In this document: piece after piece, positions 29,829-39,182 of the stretch | Layout: every line of letters starts with the position of its first letter | Numbering within the stretch: position 1 is the stretch's first letter | Source: a bacterium | GTDB taxonomy: Bacteria; Chloroflexota; Anaerolineae; Caldilineales; Caldilineaceae | Length of the DNA: 64,000 nucleotides | Assembly: GCA_016124945.1 (NCBI GenBank) | Contig: WGMT01000001.1 | Coordinates: 27,421-91,420 of the forward strand | Direction: 5' to 3' | Program-made: the position numbers and the translations under genes | Notes under the pieces: generated by a model | Databases searched by the model: none | Seen by the model: only the letters and a program-made list of their open reading frames with translations | Told to the model about the DNA's origin: nothing

Positions 29829-30422
29829 GTGAAAGCACTTGTCGAGCGCATTCGCAAAGAAGGACGTAACCTGGGGCGGGGGATCCTCAAGGTAGACGGC
29901 TTCATCAATCACCAGCTCGATCCCGTCCTCACAGCGGAGATGGGCCAGGAGTTTGTCCGTCGCTTCGCCGCCGCAGGCGTCACCGGAATCACCAAGATCA
30001 TCACCGCCGAAGTCAGCGGGATCGCGCCGGCGCTCACCACGGCGATTGCACTGAGCGTGCCTGTGGTCTATGCGCGCAAGCACCGCCCCATTACCATGCC
30101 CGAAGGCTTCTACGCATCACAAGCGCCCAGCCACACCAAAGGCGGCATTGTGCAGTTAATGGTGTCTCCCGAGTACTTGCTGCCTAGCGACCGTGTGCTG
30201 CTCATCGACGATTTTTTGGCCACCGGCAAGACGATCCACGCGCTGGCAGAGTTAATCGCCGAATGTGGTGCCACCCTCTGCGGCATCGGCTGCCTGGTGG
30301 AAAAGTCCTTTGAATCGGGCCGCACCCAACTGGCTCACCTCAACGTCCCCATCGTCACCCTGGCGATTGTGGACAGCATGGAGGGTGATGCGATTGTAGT
30401 GCGCGACCCGAACGAAGGCTGA
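29829..30422 (+). CDS. xpt: Xanthine phosphoribosyltransferase
   Basis: Purine salvage enzyme that makes XMP from xanthine and PRPP. The 197 residues follow the Xpt pattern: ALVERIRKEGRNLGRGILKV, then FINHQLDPVL, SGIAPALTTA and ARKHRPITM. The PRPP loop is VLLIDDFLATGKT, followed by KSFESGR. Start is GTG at 29829 with GGGAGG upstream; an ATG 48 bp earlier has no ribosome binding site. XMP is the substrate of GuaA, whose gene follows, so the pair channels xanthine to GMP. No purine riboswitch was found. Confidence 0.92.
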   Translation: MKALVERIRKEGRNLGRGILKVDGFINHQLDPVLTAEMGQEFVRRFAAAGVTGITKIITAEVSGIAPALTTAIALSVPVVYARKHRPITMPEGFYASQAPSHTKGGIVQLMVSPEYLLPSDRVLLIDDFLATGKTIHALAELIAECGATLCGIGCLVEKSFESGRTQLAHLNVPIVTLAIVDSMEGDAIVVRDPNEG

Positions 30423-30453
30423 GATTTTTATTCATTGTTGTCATCCGGTCTTG

Positions 30454-30553
30454 ATAATGCGTAATTCGTAATGCGTAATTGGTCAACGGTGATGGTTTCC
30501 AATTTACAACCACCGTGTCAACCATTTACGCATTACGGATTACGCATTACGCA
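30454..30553. repeat. GTAATGC/GTAATTC inverted microrepeat upstream of guaA
   Basis: Left arm 30454-30492 and right arm 30509-30553 are reverse complements with a few mismatches over about 38 bp (units ATAATGC, GTAATTC, GTAATGC, GTAATTG; then GTCAACGGTG). The loop is only about 16 nt. It ends 18 bp before the guaA ATG. Confidence 0.92.
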
Positions 30554-30571
30554 TCCTCTCTAGGAGCTTCC

Positions 30572-32140
30572 ATGCAACACCAAACCATCGCCGTCCTCGA
30601 TTACGGCAGCCAGTACAGCCAGTTGATCTGCCGCCGGGTACGCGAGGCGAATGTCTTTGCCGAGTTGATTTCATGGGATCGGGCGGCGGAGAAGTTGCCG
30701 GAGATCGAGAACCTGGCCGGGATCATCCTCTCCGGCGGGCCAAACAGCGTCTACGACGAGGGCGCGCCGACATTGCCCGAGATTGTCCTCGCCGGGGATG
30801 TGCCGGTGTTGGGGATCTGCTACGGCCTACAACTACTCGCCCATTACGGCGGGGGACACGTCGTGCCCAGCCACGAGCGCGAGTACGGCGCCGCCGAGAT
30901 TCACCTGCTGGCCGCATCGCCGCTCTTTGCCGGTCTGCCGGCGGACCAACGCGTCTGGATGAGCCACGGTGACCGCGTAGATCGCCTACCAGACGGCTTC
31001 GTCTCCATCGCCCGCAGCGACAATTCACCCTTGGCCGCTGTCGCCGCCGAAGATCGCCGCCGCTACGGGATTCAATTCCACCCCGAAGTGGTACACACGA
31101 CGCATGGTAGACAATTGTTACGCAACTTTGTGCGCGACATCTGCGGCTGCATCGGCGATTGGACGGCAGGCAACGTGATTTTGGAAAGCGTGGAACGCAT
31201 CCGTCAAACCGTCGGCCCCGACGGCCACGTGATCTGCGGCCTCAGCGGCGGCGTGGACAGCGCCGTGGCCGCCACCCTCATCCACAAAGCCATCGGCGAC
31301 CGCCTCACCTGCATCTTCGTCGATCACGGTCTGTTACGTCAGGGCGAGGCCGAACAGGTGGTGGAGACCTTCGAGAAGCACCAGGGCATGCGTCTCATCG
31401 CCGTCGACGCCAAAGAAGACTTCCTCAGCGATCTGGCAGGTGTCACCGACCCCGAAAAGAAGCGCAAGCGAATCGGCACGCGCTTTGTGCGTGTCTTCGA
31501 GGTTGAGGCGGCGCGGCTGGCGCTGGAATGGGGCATCGACAACCCGGCCTTCCTGGCACAAGGGACACTCTACCCAGACGTTATCGAGTCGGCGAGCAAC
31601 GACGACACACGCAACGCCCGCACCATCAAAACGCACCACAACGTAGGCGGCCTCCCCGCTGATATGACCTTCCGCCTAATCGAGCCGCTGCGTATGCTCT
31701 TCAAAGACGAGGTGCGCACCATCGGCGCCGAACTGGGATTGCCCGAAGAGATCGTCTGGCGGCATCCCTTCCCCGGCCCAGGACTGGCGATCCGGCTGCT
31801 GGGTGAGGTCACGTGGGAACGGCTCGAAGTGCTGCGTAAGGCCGATAGCATCTTCCTCGAAGAGCTGCGCGCCGCCGATCTCTACCGGCAGACGAGCCAG
31901 GTCTTCTGTGTGTTACTGCCGGTGCAGAGCGTGGGCGTAATGGGCGACGGGCGCACCTACGAGAATCCCATCGCCCTGCGCGCCGTCACCACAGACGATT
32001 TCATGACCGCCGACTGGGCGCGCCTGCCCTACGATCTGTTGGCAAAGGTGAGCAATCGTATTGTCAACGAGGTAGACGGGGTCAACCGCGTAGTATATGA
32101 TATTAGCAGCAAGCCGCCCGCTACAATTGAGTGGGAATAA
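30572..32140 (+). CDS. guaA: GMP synthase (glutamine-hydrolysing)
   Basis: Makes GMP from XMP, ATP and glutamine. The 522 residues hold a class I glutamine amidotransferase domain (1-195; catalytic Cys in GICYGLQLL), then the ATP pyrophosphatase P-loop [14 protein letters not shown] at about 220-233. The dimerisation domain ends in [16 protein letters not shown]. Start at the ATG of [12 protein letters not shown], with AGGAGC upstream. Follows xpt on the same strand. Confidence 0.97.
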   Translation: MQHQTIAVLDYGSQYSQLICRRVREANVFAELISWDRAAEKLPEIENLAGIILSGGPNSVYDEGAPTLPEIVLAGDVPVLGICYGLQLLAHYGGGHVVPSHEREYGAAEIHLLAASPLFAGLPADQRVWMSHGDRVDRLPDGFVSIARSDNSPLAAVAAEDRRRYGIQFHPEVVHTTHGRQLLRNFVRDICGCIGDWTAGNVILESVERIRQTVGPDGHVICGLSGGVDSAVAATLIHKAIGDRLTCIFVDHGLLRQGEAEQVVETFEKHQGMRLIAVDAKEDFLSDLAGVTDPEKKRKRIGTRFVRVFEVEAARLALEWGIDNPAFLAQGTLYPDVIESASNDDTRNARTIKTHHNVGGLPADMTFRLIEPLRMLFKDEVRTIGAELGLPEEIVWRHPFPGPGLAIRLLGEVTWERLEVLRKADSIFLEELRAADLYRQTSQVFCVLLPVQSVGVMGDGRTYENPIALRAVTTDDFMTADWARLPYDLLAKVSNRIVNEVDGVNRVVYDISSKPPATIEWE

Positions 32141-32157
32141 GTAGCCAAACCAATTAC

Positions 32158-33810
32158 ATGGGTCGATTTTTACGCTTTGTTTTACTCTTAATTCTTATCC
32201 TTTCCGTCTTTCCGCTGTATACGCGTTATAAAGCGGCGGCAGGACCGATCCCGCCGGGCGTCTATCTGGCAGGGGCGGAGATGAGCCATTACAAAGATCC
32301 AGCCGAGATTGTGGAGAAGATCCGCAGTCGTTTTCGTGATCCAGTGGCCGTCTACTTTGGCGATGAACGGTTGGTCCTTAGCCCCGCGGACGTAGAGTTT
32401 CACGTCGACGCCGAAATCATGCTCATGGAAGCGTCGAGCTACCTTGATGGCCCAGAGTTTGTCGACATCTCACTCCGCTACCTGCTGGGGATCGAGCAGC
32501 GCCGCCGCGATGTCCCCGTCCGCTTTACGGTGAACCACACCAAGTTACGGGAATGGCTGGCGGCTGTGGCCGAAGAGCACAACCGGCCCCCACAGGAAGC
32601 GCGTGCCGTTCCACCCCAATGGGGATGGACAGACACCGCCATCCATGAAGACGAAATGCTACCCGCCGGCTTCGTCGGTAGCCTCCAAGACGATTGGCGT
32701 TGGACATTGGGCACCCCTGGCCAAACACTCCTAATCGAAGAAAGTGTGCAGGCCGTCATCAACACATTGGCCGATCCGGAACACCACGCAGCGCATCTGT
32801 CTATCAGCGAAACGGAACCACCGCCACTGAGCAAAGATGCACTCAGTCACGTCCTCAACAGTTTCACCTCAGATTTTCCTGGCTTTGCCGCCATCTACGT
32901 GCAGGATTTAGCCACAGGCGAAGAAGCGGTAGTGGATGTGGATGTGGCCTTTTCGGGCATGTCTACCATGAAGGTGGCCATTGCTGCCGAAGCGTACCGT
33001 CAATTAGATGGGCCACCTGAAGCCTTCCTTGGACAGTGGATCGACTATGCGTTGGGGGAAAGCAGCAACCCTGCCGCCAACGAAGTGTTGCGTTGGAGCG
33101 GCAACAGGGATATCTACGCCGGCGGGCGGCGTGTCACTGAGATGATGCGGGCGCTGGGCCTGAACAACTCGTTCATCCAAACCGGCTACGAGGACAGGAG
33201 CAACATCGCCGCCATCCCCACGGCAGCCAACCAGCGCGACGACTGGAACACCAATCCAGATCCACACCTCCAATCCACCCCGGCAGACATGGGCCGTCTA
33301 CTGGCCGAGATCTACCGCTGTTGGCAGGGCGAAGGCAAGTTGATCAACACCTTCGGCGATGCCTTTACGCCGCGCGAGTGTCACGATATCCTCTTCTACA
33401 TGAGCCATAATGAATTTCAGGAGCTCATCTGGGGGGGTATCCCCCGCCCCAAGACGGCCTGGATCGTCCACAAACATGGCTTTGTCAACGAAGCGCACAG
33501 TGACATCGCCCTGGTGTGGGGACCGTCCGGCCCATACGTGATCAGCGTCTACCTCTGGCGCAGAGGTTGGATGGACTGGGAAACCAGCAACAGCACCATG
33601 AACGAGGTTAGCCGGATTGTGTGGAACTATTTTCAATTTAAAGCGGATGTGGAGGGCATCGCTCCCCTCGAACCTCCTTACTTTGAATTACCCCCCAACT
33701 ATGCGCCCATTCATGCCGTCTATGACAGCTTCGCCGCCAATCGGCTCAAAGAGGGGACGGAGGAGCCGGAGGAGCCGGAGGAGCCGGAGGGCGAGGCGGT
33801 GAAACGGTAA
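32158..33810 (+). CDS. Membrane-anchored serine beta-lactamase-like protein
   Basis: 550 residues. One N-terminal hydrophobic span (FVLLLILILSVFPLY) suggests a signal anchor. Residues 25-230 are an uncharacterised region. The second half is a class A beta-lactamase-like fold: Ser269-x-x-Lys272 (MSTMKV), an SxN-like motif at 302-304 (SSNPAAN), and Lys439-His-Gly in place of KTG. It may be a peptidase or penicillin-binding relative rather than an antibiotic-hydrolysing enzyme. The C-terminus has EEPEEPEEPE repeats. I favour the ATG at 32158; a GTG at 32131 overlaps guaA. It follows guaA by 17 bp. Confidence 0.78.
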   Translation: MGRFLRFVLLLILILSVFPLYTRYKAAAGPIPPGVYLAGAEMSHYKDPAEIVEKIRSRFRDPVAVYFGDERLVLSPADVEFHVDAEIMLMEASSYLDGPEFVDISLRYLLGIEQRRRDVPVRFTVNHTKLREWLAAVAEEHNRPPQEARAVPPQWGWTDTAIHEDEMLPAGFVGSLQDDWRWTLGTPGQTLLIEESVQAVINTLADPEHHAAHLSISETEPPPLSKDALSHVLNSFTSDFPGFAAIYVQDLATGEEAVVDVDVAFSGMSTMKVAIAAEAYRQLDGPPEAFLGQWIDYALGESSNPAANEVLRWSGNRDIYAGGRRVTEMMRALGLNNSFIQTGYEDRSNIAAIPTAANQRDDWNTNPDPHLQSTPADMGRLLAEIYRCWQGEGKLINTFGDAFTPRECHDILFYMSHNEFQELIWGGIPRPKTAWIVHKHGFVNEAHSDIALVWGPSGPYVISVYLWRRGWMDWETSNSTMNEVSRIVWNYFQFKADVEGIAPLEPPYFELPPNYAPIHAVYDSFAANRLKEGTEEPEEPEEPEGEAVKR

Positions 33811-33862
33811 TCGTCAGGCGATCAAGGATCGAATATGAGCGTCCGACAAAATTTGAACCTAG

Positions 33863-33897
33863 AAGAAGGGGTATCCGGCTGAAGGATACCCCTTCTT
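33863..33897 (+). terminator. Hairpin after the beta-lactamase-like gene
   Basis: A perfect 14-bp stem (33863-33876 with 33884-33897) with a 7-nt loop. No T run follows, so this is either a weak terminator or an RNA end protector. Confidence 0.55.
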
Positions 33898-34151
33898 GAT
33901 CCCATCACTTTTCCCGATCCCTTGCTACACCTTTTGTCTCATGCCTTTATCCACCATTCTATGACCAGTGAAGTGACGAATGGCAGATGGCACTATGACT
34001 TTTACACCCTATGATGGTGGCAAGACGAGTGAAACGGTTACAGCATGAAACTTACCTATGCTTGGTGCATAGTACGAGGCCAGAAACGGTTTCTGCTACG
34101 CATGCTCACTAGGTGCTGTCCGATTAAATTGTCTCGATCAAGGAGGGCGTC
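33898..34151. other. Gene-free spacer upstream of LiaF-like genes
   Basis: No coding frame of note. Its right end carries the AAGGAGG ribosome binding site of the next gene. No repeat unit or clear promoter was recognised. Confidence 0.5.
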
Positions 34152-34871
34152 ATGCAAAACAAGGAGCAGTTACCCATGAGCAACCGAGTTCTTTCCAGCC
34201 AGATTCTTGTGGCGTTGATCTTGATTGTGGTGGGGTTGGCTATTCTGGCCGCGAATCTGGGCTGGGCCGATCTTTCCGGCATCTTCCAGTGGATCCCATC
34301 GCTGTTCATCTTATTGGGTGTGTGGCAGTTAATCGCCAACAAATTCCGCTTCATTACAGGGCCAATCATTCTGATCGCCGGCGGCACCGCCTTCCAGTTG
34401 GCAGCATTCGACGTCATCGAATTTGATTCGATCTGGCAGTTCTGGCCGCTGATCCTCATCATTATCGGCGGATCAATGTTACTCGAACGCTTTGGTGTGC
34501 AGGTGCCTGGCCCTTTTAAGCACAGCGCCGACGAATCAGAGGTAAACATCCTCTCGATTTTCAATGGGCCGGAGCATCAGTTCAACAGCGCATCCTTTCG
34601 CGGTGGTGAAACAACCGCCATCTTTGGCGGCATTGATCTGGATCTGCGCAATGCCGCAGTGACAGCACCGCCGGCGCAAATCAACACCTTTGCCATGTTC
34701 GGCGGCATTGACATCATCGTGCCGCAGACGTGGACAGTGCGCACCGACGTGTTTGGCATCTTCGGCGGCAGCGACGACGAGCGCGTCGAAAAACCCACCG
34801 AACAGGACGGCCCAGATCTCATCGTTTCGGGTTTCGCCATGTTCGGCGGCGTAACCATCAAGAGCAAATAA
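34152..34871 (+). CDS. LiaF-like cell-envelope stress protein
   Basis: 239 residues. The first half has four hydrophobic spans (VALILIVVGLAILAANLGW, IPSLFILLGVWQLIA, ITGPIILIAGGTAFQLA, FWPLILIIIGGSMLL). The second half is the LiaF C-terminal beta-helix: repeated FGGIDLDLRNA, MFGGIDIIVPQ, IFGGSDDE, MFGGVTIKSK. In Firmicutes LiaF restrains the LiaRS two-component system, but no kinase or regulator is near here, so its role is open. Strong AAGGAGG ribosome binding site. Confidence 0.85.
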   Translation: MQNKEQLPMSNRVLSSQILVALILIVVGLAILAANLGWADLSGIFQWIPSLFILLGVWQLIANKFRFITGPIILIAGGTAFQLAAFDVIEFDSIWQFWPLILIIIGGSMLLERFGVQVPGPFKHSADESEVNILSIFNGPEHQFNSASFRGGETTAIFGGIDLDLRNAAVTAPPAQINTFAMFGGIDIIVPQTWTVRTDVFGIFGGSDDERVEKPTEQDGPDLIVSGFAMFGGVTIKSK

Positions 34872-34936
34872 ACAGCGTCTATTCCGTTCCCTTCTTCCTT
34901 GTGACATTGCGTACGATACGCGAAAGGATTCTCACC

Positions 34937-35650
34937 ATGACGAATCAAAATTTTACGGAACTTGAGACCAAGGAAACAAAACCCCAGCAGTCTACCGATC
35001 TCCGCCTGTTGTGGGGTGGGTTACTCATCATCGCCGGTATTCTCTTCTTGTTCCAGAACTTGGGCTGGTTCGATTTCTTGAGCTTCATTCCTGAAACCAT
35101 GTGGTCGATTGTGTGGGCGGGCCTCTTTGGTATGGGTGGGTTGGCCTTTTTGGCCGGGCTCCTGCTCACAGGGCGTCAGAACTGGTGGATGGCCATCCCC
35201 GGTTTCACCCTGTTGGGGCTTTCGGGTACGATTATCGCCAGCGACATTCTGCGCTTCATTCCGTTTGAAGGTTCAATCTTCCTGGGCAGCATTGGGATCG
35301 GTTTTCTAACCGTCTACATCCTCGACCGGGAGATGTGGTGGGCCGTGATCCCCGGCGGTGTACTCGGCACCCTGGCCGCAGTGGCCGCTCTGGACGAAAT
35401 CGGTGTGGGCGATGCCAGTGGCGCATTCTTCTTCCTGGGCCTGGGCGCAACCTTCGCCATTGTCGGCTTGCTCCCTACACCCCACGGACGCATGACCTGG
35501 GCGTGGATTCCGGCGGGCGTGATGCTGGTAATGTCCTTCGTGGTGATCACATCCACCTTCGGCCTGCTTGAAGTGCTCTGGCCGCTGGCGATCATCGGTG
35601 TCGGCGTTTTGATTCTCTTCCGCAACCTCTTCCGCAAACAAGCATCGTAA
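34937..35650 (+). CDS. Polytopic membrane protein related to the LiaF N-terminal region
   Basis: 237 residues starting at MTNQNFTELETKE (AAAGGA ribosome binding site). About seven spans. The first (LLWGGLLIIAGILFLFQNLGWFDFL) repeats the pattern of the preceding LiaF-like protein, including NLGW. There is no beta-helix domain. The 65-bp gap and shared motif suggest they act together at the membrane. The function is unknown. Confidence 0.75.
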   Translation: MTNQNFTELETKETKPQQSTDLRLLWGGLLIIAGILFLFQNLGWFDFLSFIPETMWSIVWAGLFGMGGLAFLAGLLLTGRQNWWMAIPGFTLLGLSGTIIASDILRFIPFEGSIFLGSIGIGFLTVYILDREMWWAVIPGGVLGTLAAVAALDEIGVGDASGAFFFLGLGATFAIVGLLPTPHGRMTWAWIPAGVMLVMSFVVITSTFGLLEVLWPLAIIGVGVLILFRNLFRKQAS

Positions 35651-35679
35651 ACTGCATTACAGCAGCCAACGCAGTTAGC

Positions 35680-35712
35680 AAAAGAGCCGTCCCTGTTCGG
35701 GATGGCTCTTTT
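35680..35712. terminator. Terminator after the LiaF-like pair
   Basis: A stem 35680-35693 with 35699-35712 (one G-T pair), loop TGTTC, then a T run. The core matches the hairpins at 503-527 and 816-856. Confidence 0.92.
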
Positions 35713-35793
35713 TTTTTCCACCATGTTTGTACCCGTCATTTATACCATGATGCATTGAAGCACACTCCCTGTCTCGGTATCCTCTAGACAGTG

Positions 35794-35825
35794 CTGGATA
35801 TCGGACGAGACTGGATATCGGACGA
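35794..35825. repeat. Direct repeat upstream of the small ORF
   Basis: Two adjacent copies of TGGATATCGGACGA at a 17-bp step, between the terminator and the small ORF at 35853. Possibly regulatory. Confidence 0.6.
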
Positions 35826-35852
35826 TAGAACACCCAAAGTGAGGATAAGACT

Positions 35853-36002
35853 ATGCGTTTTTCAAATCAAGTACTGAATCGAGCCCAAACCGAAATATCA
35901 CGACTATGTCTTGGCGTGCGGATCCTAATAGCGCCCCTGACTGGTGAACGCTATCTCCAACGACGTGTACCGGTACGCATCCATAATCGGAAGAGACGCT
36001 AA
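35853..36002 (+). CDS. Small ORF of 49 residues before the transketolase genes
   Basis: ATG at 35853 has GAGGA 7 bases upstream. The product (MRFSNQVLNRAQTEISRLCL at the start) is basic at its C-terminus (VRIHNRKRR). The stop is only 5 bp before the transketolase start, which itself lacks a good ribosome binding site, so translation could be coupled. No family recognised. It may be a leader peptide or a spurious frame. Confidence 0.4.
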   Translation: MRFSNQVLNRAQTEISRLCLGVRILIAPLTGERYLQRRVPVRIHNRKRR

Positions 36003-36007
36003 TCCCC

Positions 36008-36871
36008 ATGACAACGTCCATTCAAGAACAGACTTCAATTGAAGAGTTGCAGAAGATCTCGTGGCAGTTAAGCCGCACAATTTTGGAGATCACCACAAAA
36101 GCCGGCTCAGGGCACCCATCAAGTTCGTTGTCGGCCATTGACGTGCTTGCGGTGCTCTACTTTGGCGACATCATGCGCTACGACGCTGAGCGCCCTAACT
36201 GGCCCGACCGGGATCGCTTCATCCTCAGCAAAGGACACGCTGCGCCGGGCTTATACGCAGTATTGGCCGAAGCGGGCTACTTTGATTCACACCTGCTCGC
36301 CACGTTGCGCCAGATCAACAGCCCTGTGGAAGGTCACCCAAACATGCGCCGCTTGGCTGGCGTCGAAGCATCCACCGGTTCACTGGGCCAAGGACTTTCA
36401 ATTGGGTTGGGTCATGCCCTGGCAGCACGCGTAGACAAACGCGACTATCGTGTCTACGTAATGATTGGCGACGGTGAAGCGGACGAAGGCCAGATCTGGG
36501 AAGCTGCTATGTCTGCCGCAAAGTATAAGGTGGACAACCTAACCTGCATCCTCGACTTCAATCAGTTCCAACAGACGGGGCCGGTAGAAGAAGTGATGCC
36601 CGCTCTAGAGCCAATTGCAGCCAAATGGGAAGCATTCGGCTGGGATGTGGGCAGCGTCGACGGTCACAACATTGAGGCCATCTTGCAGACACTGCGCACA
36701 GCGCGCACGGTCAAAGGGCGACCGCAGATGATCATCGCGCATACACTGAAGGGCAAAGGGCTTTCGATCTTTGAAGAGAGCGAAAACCGCATGCACGGCA
36801 ATCCCGTTCCCGAAGATCAGCTTAAAGAGACGCTTGAAGCACTGGATGCACTCTATGGAGGAAAAGAATAG
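36008..36871 (+). CDS. tktA: Transketolase, N-terminal (thiamine pyrophosphate) subunit
   Basis: First half of a split transketolase, 287 residues. It binds thiamine pyrophosphate: GSGHPSSSLSAIDVLAVLYF, SKGHAAPGLYA, GSLGQGLSIGLG and the metal motif GDGEADEGQIWEAAM. In this form the enzyme is two chains, as in archaea and many Chloroflexota. Acts in the pentose phosphate pathway. The next gene begins one base after the stop and encodes the other half. DXS-like enzymes are excluded by the split and the motifs. Confidence 0.93.
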   Translation: MTTSIQEQTSIEELQKISWQLSRTILEITTKAGSGHPSSSLSAIDVLAVLYFGDIMRYDAERPNWPDRDRFILSKGHAAPGLYAVLAEAGYFDSHLLATLRQINSPVEGHPNMRRLAGVEASTGSLGQGLSIGLGHALAARVDKRDYRVYVMIGDGEADEGQIWEAAMSAAKYKVDNLTCILDFNQFQQTGPVEEVMPALEPIAAKWEAFGWDVGSVDGHNIEAILQTLRTARTVKGRPQMIIAHTLKGKGLSIFEESENRMHGNPVPEDQLKETLEALDALYGGKE

Positions 36872-36872
36872 C

Positions 36873-37832
36873 ATGGAAATCGGCAAAACAATCGGCCTGG
36901 CGTACGGTCCCGCCACGCGCGACGCTTTTGGTGAAACACTGGTAGAGATTGGGCGCCAAAACAAAAACGTAGTGGTGATTGACGGCGATGTGGGCAATTC
37001 CACCCGCACCGAAAAGTTCGGTGCAAACTTTCCAGATCGCTTCTTTAACGTTGGCATAGCCGAAAGCAATCTGGTTGGTGTAGCCGGGGGGATGGCGGCG
37101 GCCGGTAAGAACGTCCTCGCGGCCAGTTTTGCCACCTTCCTGTGGAGCAACGCCTTCGATCAGATTCGTATGGGCATTGCCTTTCCACAGTTGCCCGTCA
37201 AACTTATGGGGTCCCACGCCGGTATCAGCATCGGCGAAGATGGCCCTAGCCAAATGGGCATCGAAGATATTGCCCTGGCCACAGCGTTGCCCAATTTCAC
37301 TGTCCTTGTGCCGGCCGACGGCCCCTCCACGGCGGCGGCGACGCGCGCGATGTTTGCCCACAACGGTCCTGTCTACCTGCGTACAGGGCGCGCCAAGACG
37401 CCAATGGTCTACCAAGAAGGCAAAGTGCCCTTTCAGATCGGCAAAGCCAACCGGCTGCGTGAAGGCAAAGATGTGACAATCATCGCCTGTGGGCTGATGG
37501 TGGCGGCGGCATTGGAAGCAGCGCAACTGTTGCGTGACAGTGGGATCGAAGCACGTGTCCTCGATATGCACACGATCAAACCTATCGACGAAGAAGCGAT
37601 TGTACTGGCGGCAAACGAGACCGGCGCGATTGTCACCGCGGAGGAGCACTTGCTCGAAGGCGGGCTGGGTGCGGCGGTTGCTCGTGTCGTCGCCCGACGA
37701 AGCCCGATAAGAATGAACTTTGTTGGGTTGCGCGACACCTTTGCTGAATCAGGCACAGGTCAAGAACTGCTAGAAAAGTATGGCCTGACGGCGAAGGATA
37801 TTGTGCGGGCCGTTGAGGAAATCAGAGGGTAA
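36873..37832 (+). CDS. tktB: Transketolase, C-terminal subunit
   Basis: 319 residues carrying the pyrimidine-binding and C-terminal domains. Motifs include VVVIDGDVGNSTRTEKF, RFFNVGIAESNLVGVAGGMA (with the catalytic Glu of the family), and MGSHAGISIGEDGPSQMGIEDI. The ATG at 36873 has GGAGG upstream inside the end of the preceding gene; an ATG 18 bp earlier is an alternative. Completes the split enzyme. Confidence 0.93.
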   Translation: MEIGKTIGLAYGPATRDAFGETLVEIGRQNKNVVVIDGDVGNSTRTEKFGANFPDRFFNVGIAESNLVGVAGGMAAAGKNVLAASFATFLWSNAFDQIRMGIAFPQLPVKLMGSHAGISIGEDGPSQMGIEDIALATALPNFTVLVPADGPSTAAATRAMFAHNGPVYLRTGRAKTPMVYQEGKVPFQIGKANRLREGKDVTIIACGLMVAAALEAAQLLRDSGIEARVLDMHTIKPIDEEAIVLAANETGAIVTAEEHLLEGGLGAAVARVVARRSPIRMNFVGLRDTFAESGTGQELLEKYGLTAKDIVRAVEEIRG

Positions 37833-37874
37833 TCCCAAAGGTTGACGTTCGCAAAATAGGCTTCAACATAGGCT

Positions 37875-38399
37875 TCAAAATGGGCGTCGTGACGGCACAA
37901 TGATAGCCGCCGGATCGAGAAACGGTAACGGATTCACATAACCGCCCCACCCATCAAGGCGATTGTAGGGCGCAATTCTGATACCAAGGTGCAGGTGGGG
38001 CGATTCACACATACCCGTTGCACCGGCACTGCCCAGGCGGTGTCCTATCTCGACGCGTGCGCCACATGCCACCTGAACCGACTGAAGATGGGCGTAGAGC
38101 GACTCTCCCCACCAGTGCGCCAGCACCAAGAAACGCCCGTAACCGTTCTGATCTTCACCAACTTCCAATACCTGCCCGTCGGCAGTTGCTAGCACAGCAG
38201 TACCCGAGGGCAGATCAAAATCGATGCCATTGTGTCCGCGCAGGGGCACACCGGCAATGCGAAAACGGCTATAACGGTCGGGATTTTCGCCCCACGCCTG
38301 TAAAAGGCGGTAACGAGCCTGGAAAGGCGCAGCCAAATAAATGCCCTCCGGCTCAAAGAGGCTGCTATCTTCTGGTTTGGGCGGCACAGTGAAAGGCAC
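37875..38399 (-). CDS. M23-family peptidase without signal peptide
   Basis: 174 residues with a LytM/M23 zinc peptidase domain. HNGIDFDLPSGT carries the first His and Asp ligands, and HLHLGIRI the HxH motif. A conserved VLAHWWGESLYAHLQ segment is also present. M23 enzymes cut peptidoglycan cross-bridges, but no signal peptide is visible from the GTG start (AGAGGAT ribosome binding site), so export is unexplained. Confidence 0.85.
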   Translation of the reverse strand: MPFTVPPKPEDSSLFEPEGIYLAAPFQARYRLLQAWGENPDRYSRFRIAGVPLRGHNGIDFDLPSGTAVLATADGQVLEVGEDQNGYGRFLVLAHWWGESLYAHLQSVQVACGARVEIGHRLGSAGATGMCESPHLHLGIRIAPYNRLDGWGGYVNPLPFLDPAAIIVPSRRPF

Positions 38400-38661
38400 G
38401 TTAATATCCTCTTGCGATCAAAGCACGGTTAGACAAAATTCGACAGCGTTCTAGGCACTCCGTTATACTTGGCTAATTAACATCGCCCAGTATACCGCGA
38501 CTGTTAGACAAACTGGAATAGAATGTAAACATTTTTCAAACGTTTTCGGCGTAGAATACGCTGTATGGCAATCACAACGATGTGGTTTGTCTTTTGTTGT
38601 CAGGCTAGATAAATCTAGAGCGATAAACCCAGAGTGATGTGTCACGCGGAGGAGATTCTGT

Positions 38662-39027
38662 ATGCCCATTTATGAATTTTATTGTGACAGTTGTGGTCAC
38701 GAGTTTGAAAAGATAGTCTCATTTTCGGCAACCCAGTCGCCTGATTGCCCATCCTGTGCAGCGGAGACAGTGAGCCGTCGCATGAGCCGCCCCGCCATCC
38801 ACTTCAAAGGCAGTGGTTGGTACATCACCGATAGCAAGAAGAACAACGGCAATGGCAGCGCCAACGGCACGAACACAAACGGCAGCAACGCCAAGACCGA
38901 AGGCACAAGCGAAAGCCCAGCCAAAGCCGAGAGCAGTGAAAGTACAACGACAACCAAAAGTGAAAGCAGTAACGAAAAAGCCGCCCCGAAGACGGATACA
39001 AAGGCCGATACAAAAGCGGGTGTATAA
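38662..39027 (+). CDS. FmdB-type zinc-ribbon protein
   Basis: 121 residues. Begins MPIYEFYCDSCGHEFEKI with Cys8, Cys11 and a second pair Cys29, Cys32 (CPSC), the FmdB-like putative regulatory domain. GWYITDSKKNN ends the domain. The C-terminal 60 residues are Asn/Ser/Thr/Lys-rich and low complexity. Ribosome binding site GGAGGAG. The role is unclear; family members are small metal-binding proteins. Confidence 0.88.
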   Translation: MPIYEFYCDSCGHEFEKIVSFSATQSPDCPSCAAETVSRRMSRPAIHFKGSGWYITDSKKNNGNGSANGTNTNGSNAKTEGTSESPAKAESSESTTTTKSESSNEKAAPKTDTKADTKAGV

Positions 39028-39074
39028 GCTGTAAGCCGTGATTGATTGTAGAAGGTATAGAAGATAGTGAATGG

Positions 39075-39101
39075 TTACCCTTGCAAAATTCGCAAGGGTA
39101 A
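39075..39101 (+). terminator. Terminator after the FmdB-type gene
   Basis: A perfect 10-bp stem (39075-39084 with 39092-39101), a 7-nt loop and a T-rich tail. Confidence 0.75.
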
Positions 39102-39182
39102 TTTAGTTTTAGCGTATGCAAGTCTTCGCATACTGGAAAATCTGAAGGGCACGTCGCCTGCCTATGCACAATCGAGGAAAGT

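Noticed and set aside
29596..30571. Purine riboswitch ahead of xpt or guaA
   Set aside because: No conserved three-way junction or loop sequences; the gaps hold microrepeats and a terminator.
36822..37649. 275-codon minus-strand frame opposite the transketolase C-terminal gene
   Set aside because: Shadow frame; the plus-strand gene has clear motifs and a ribosome binding site.
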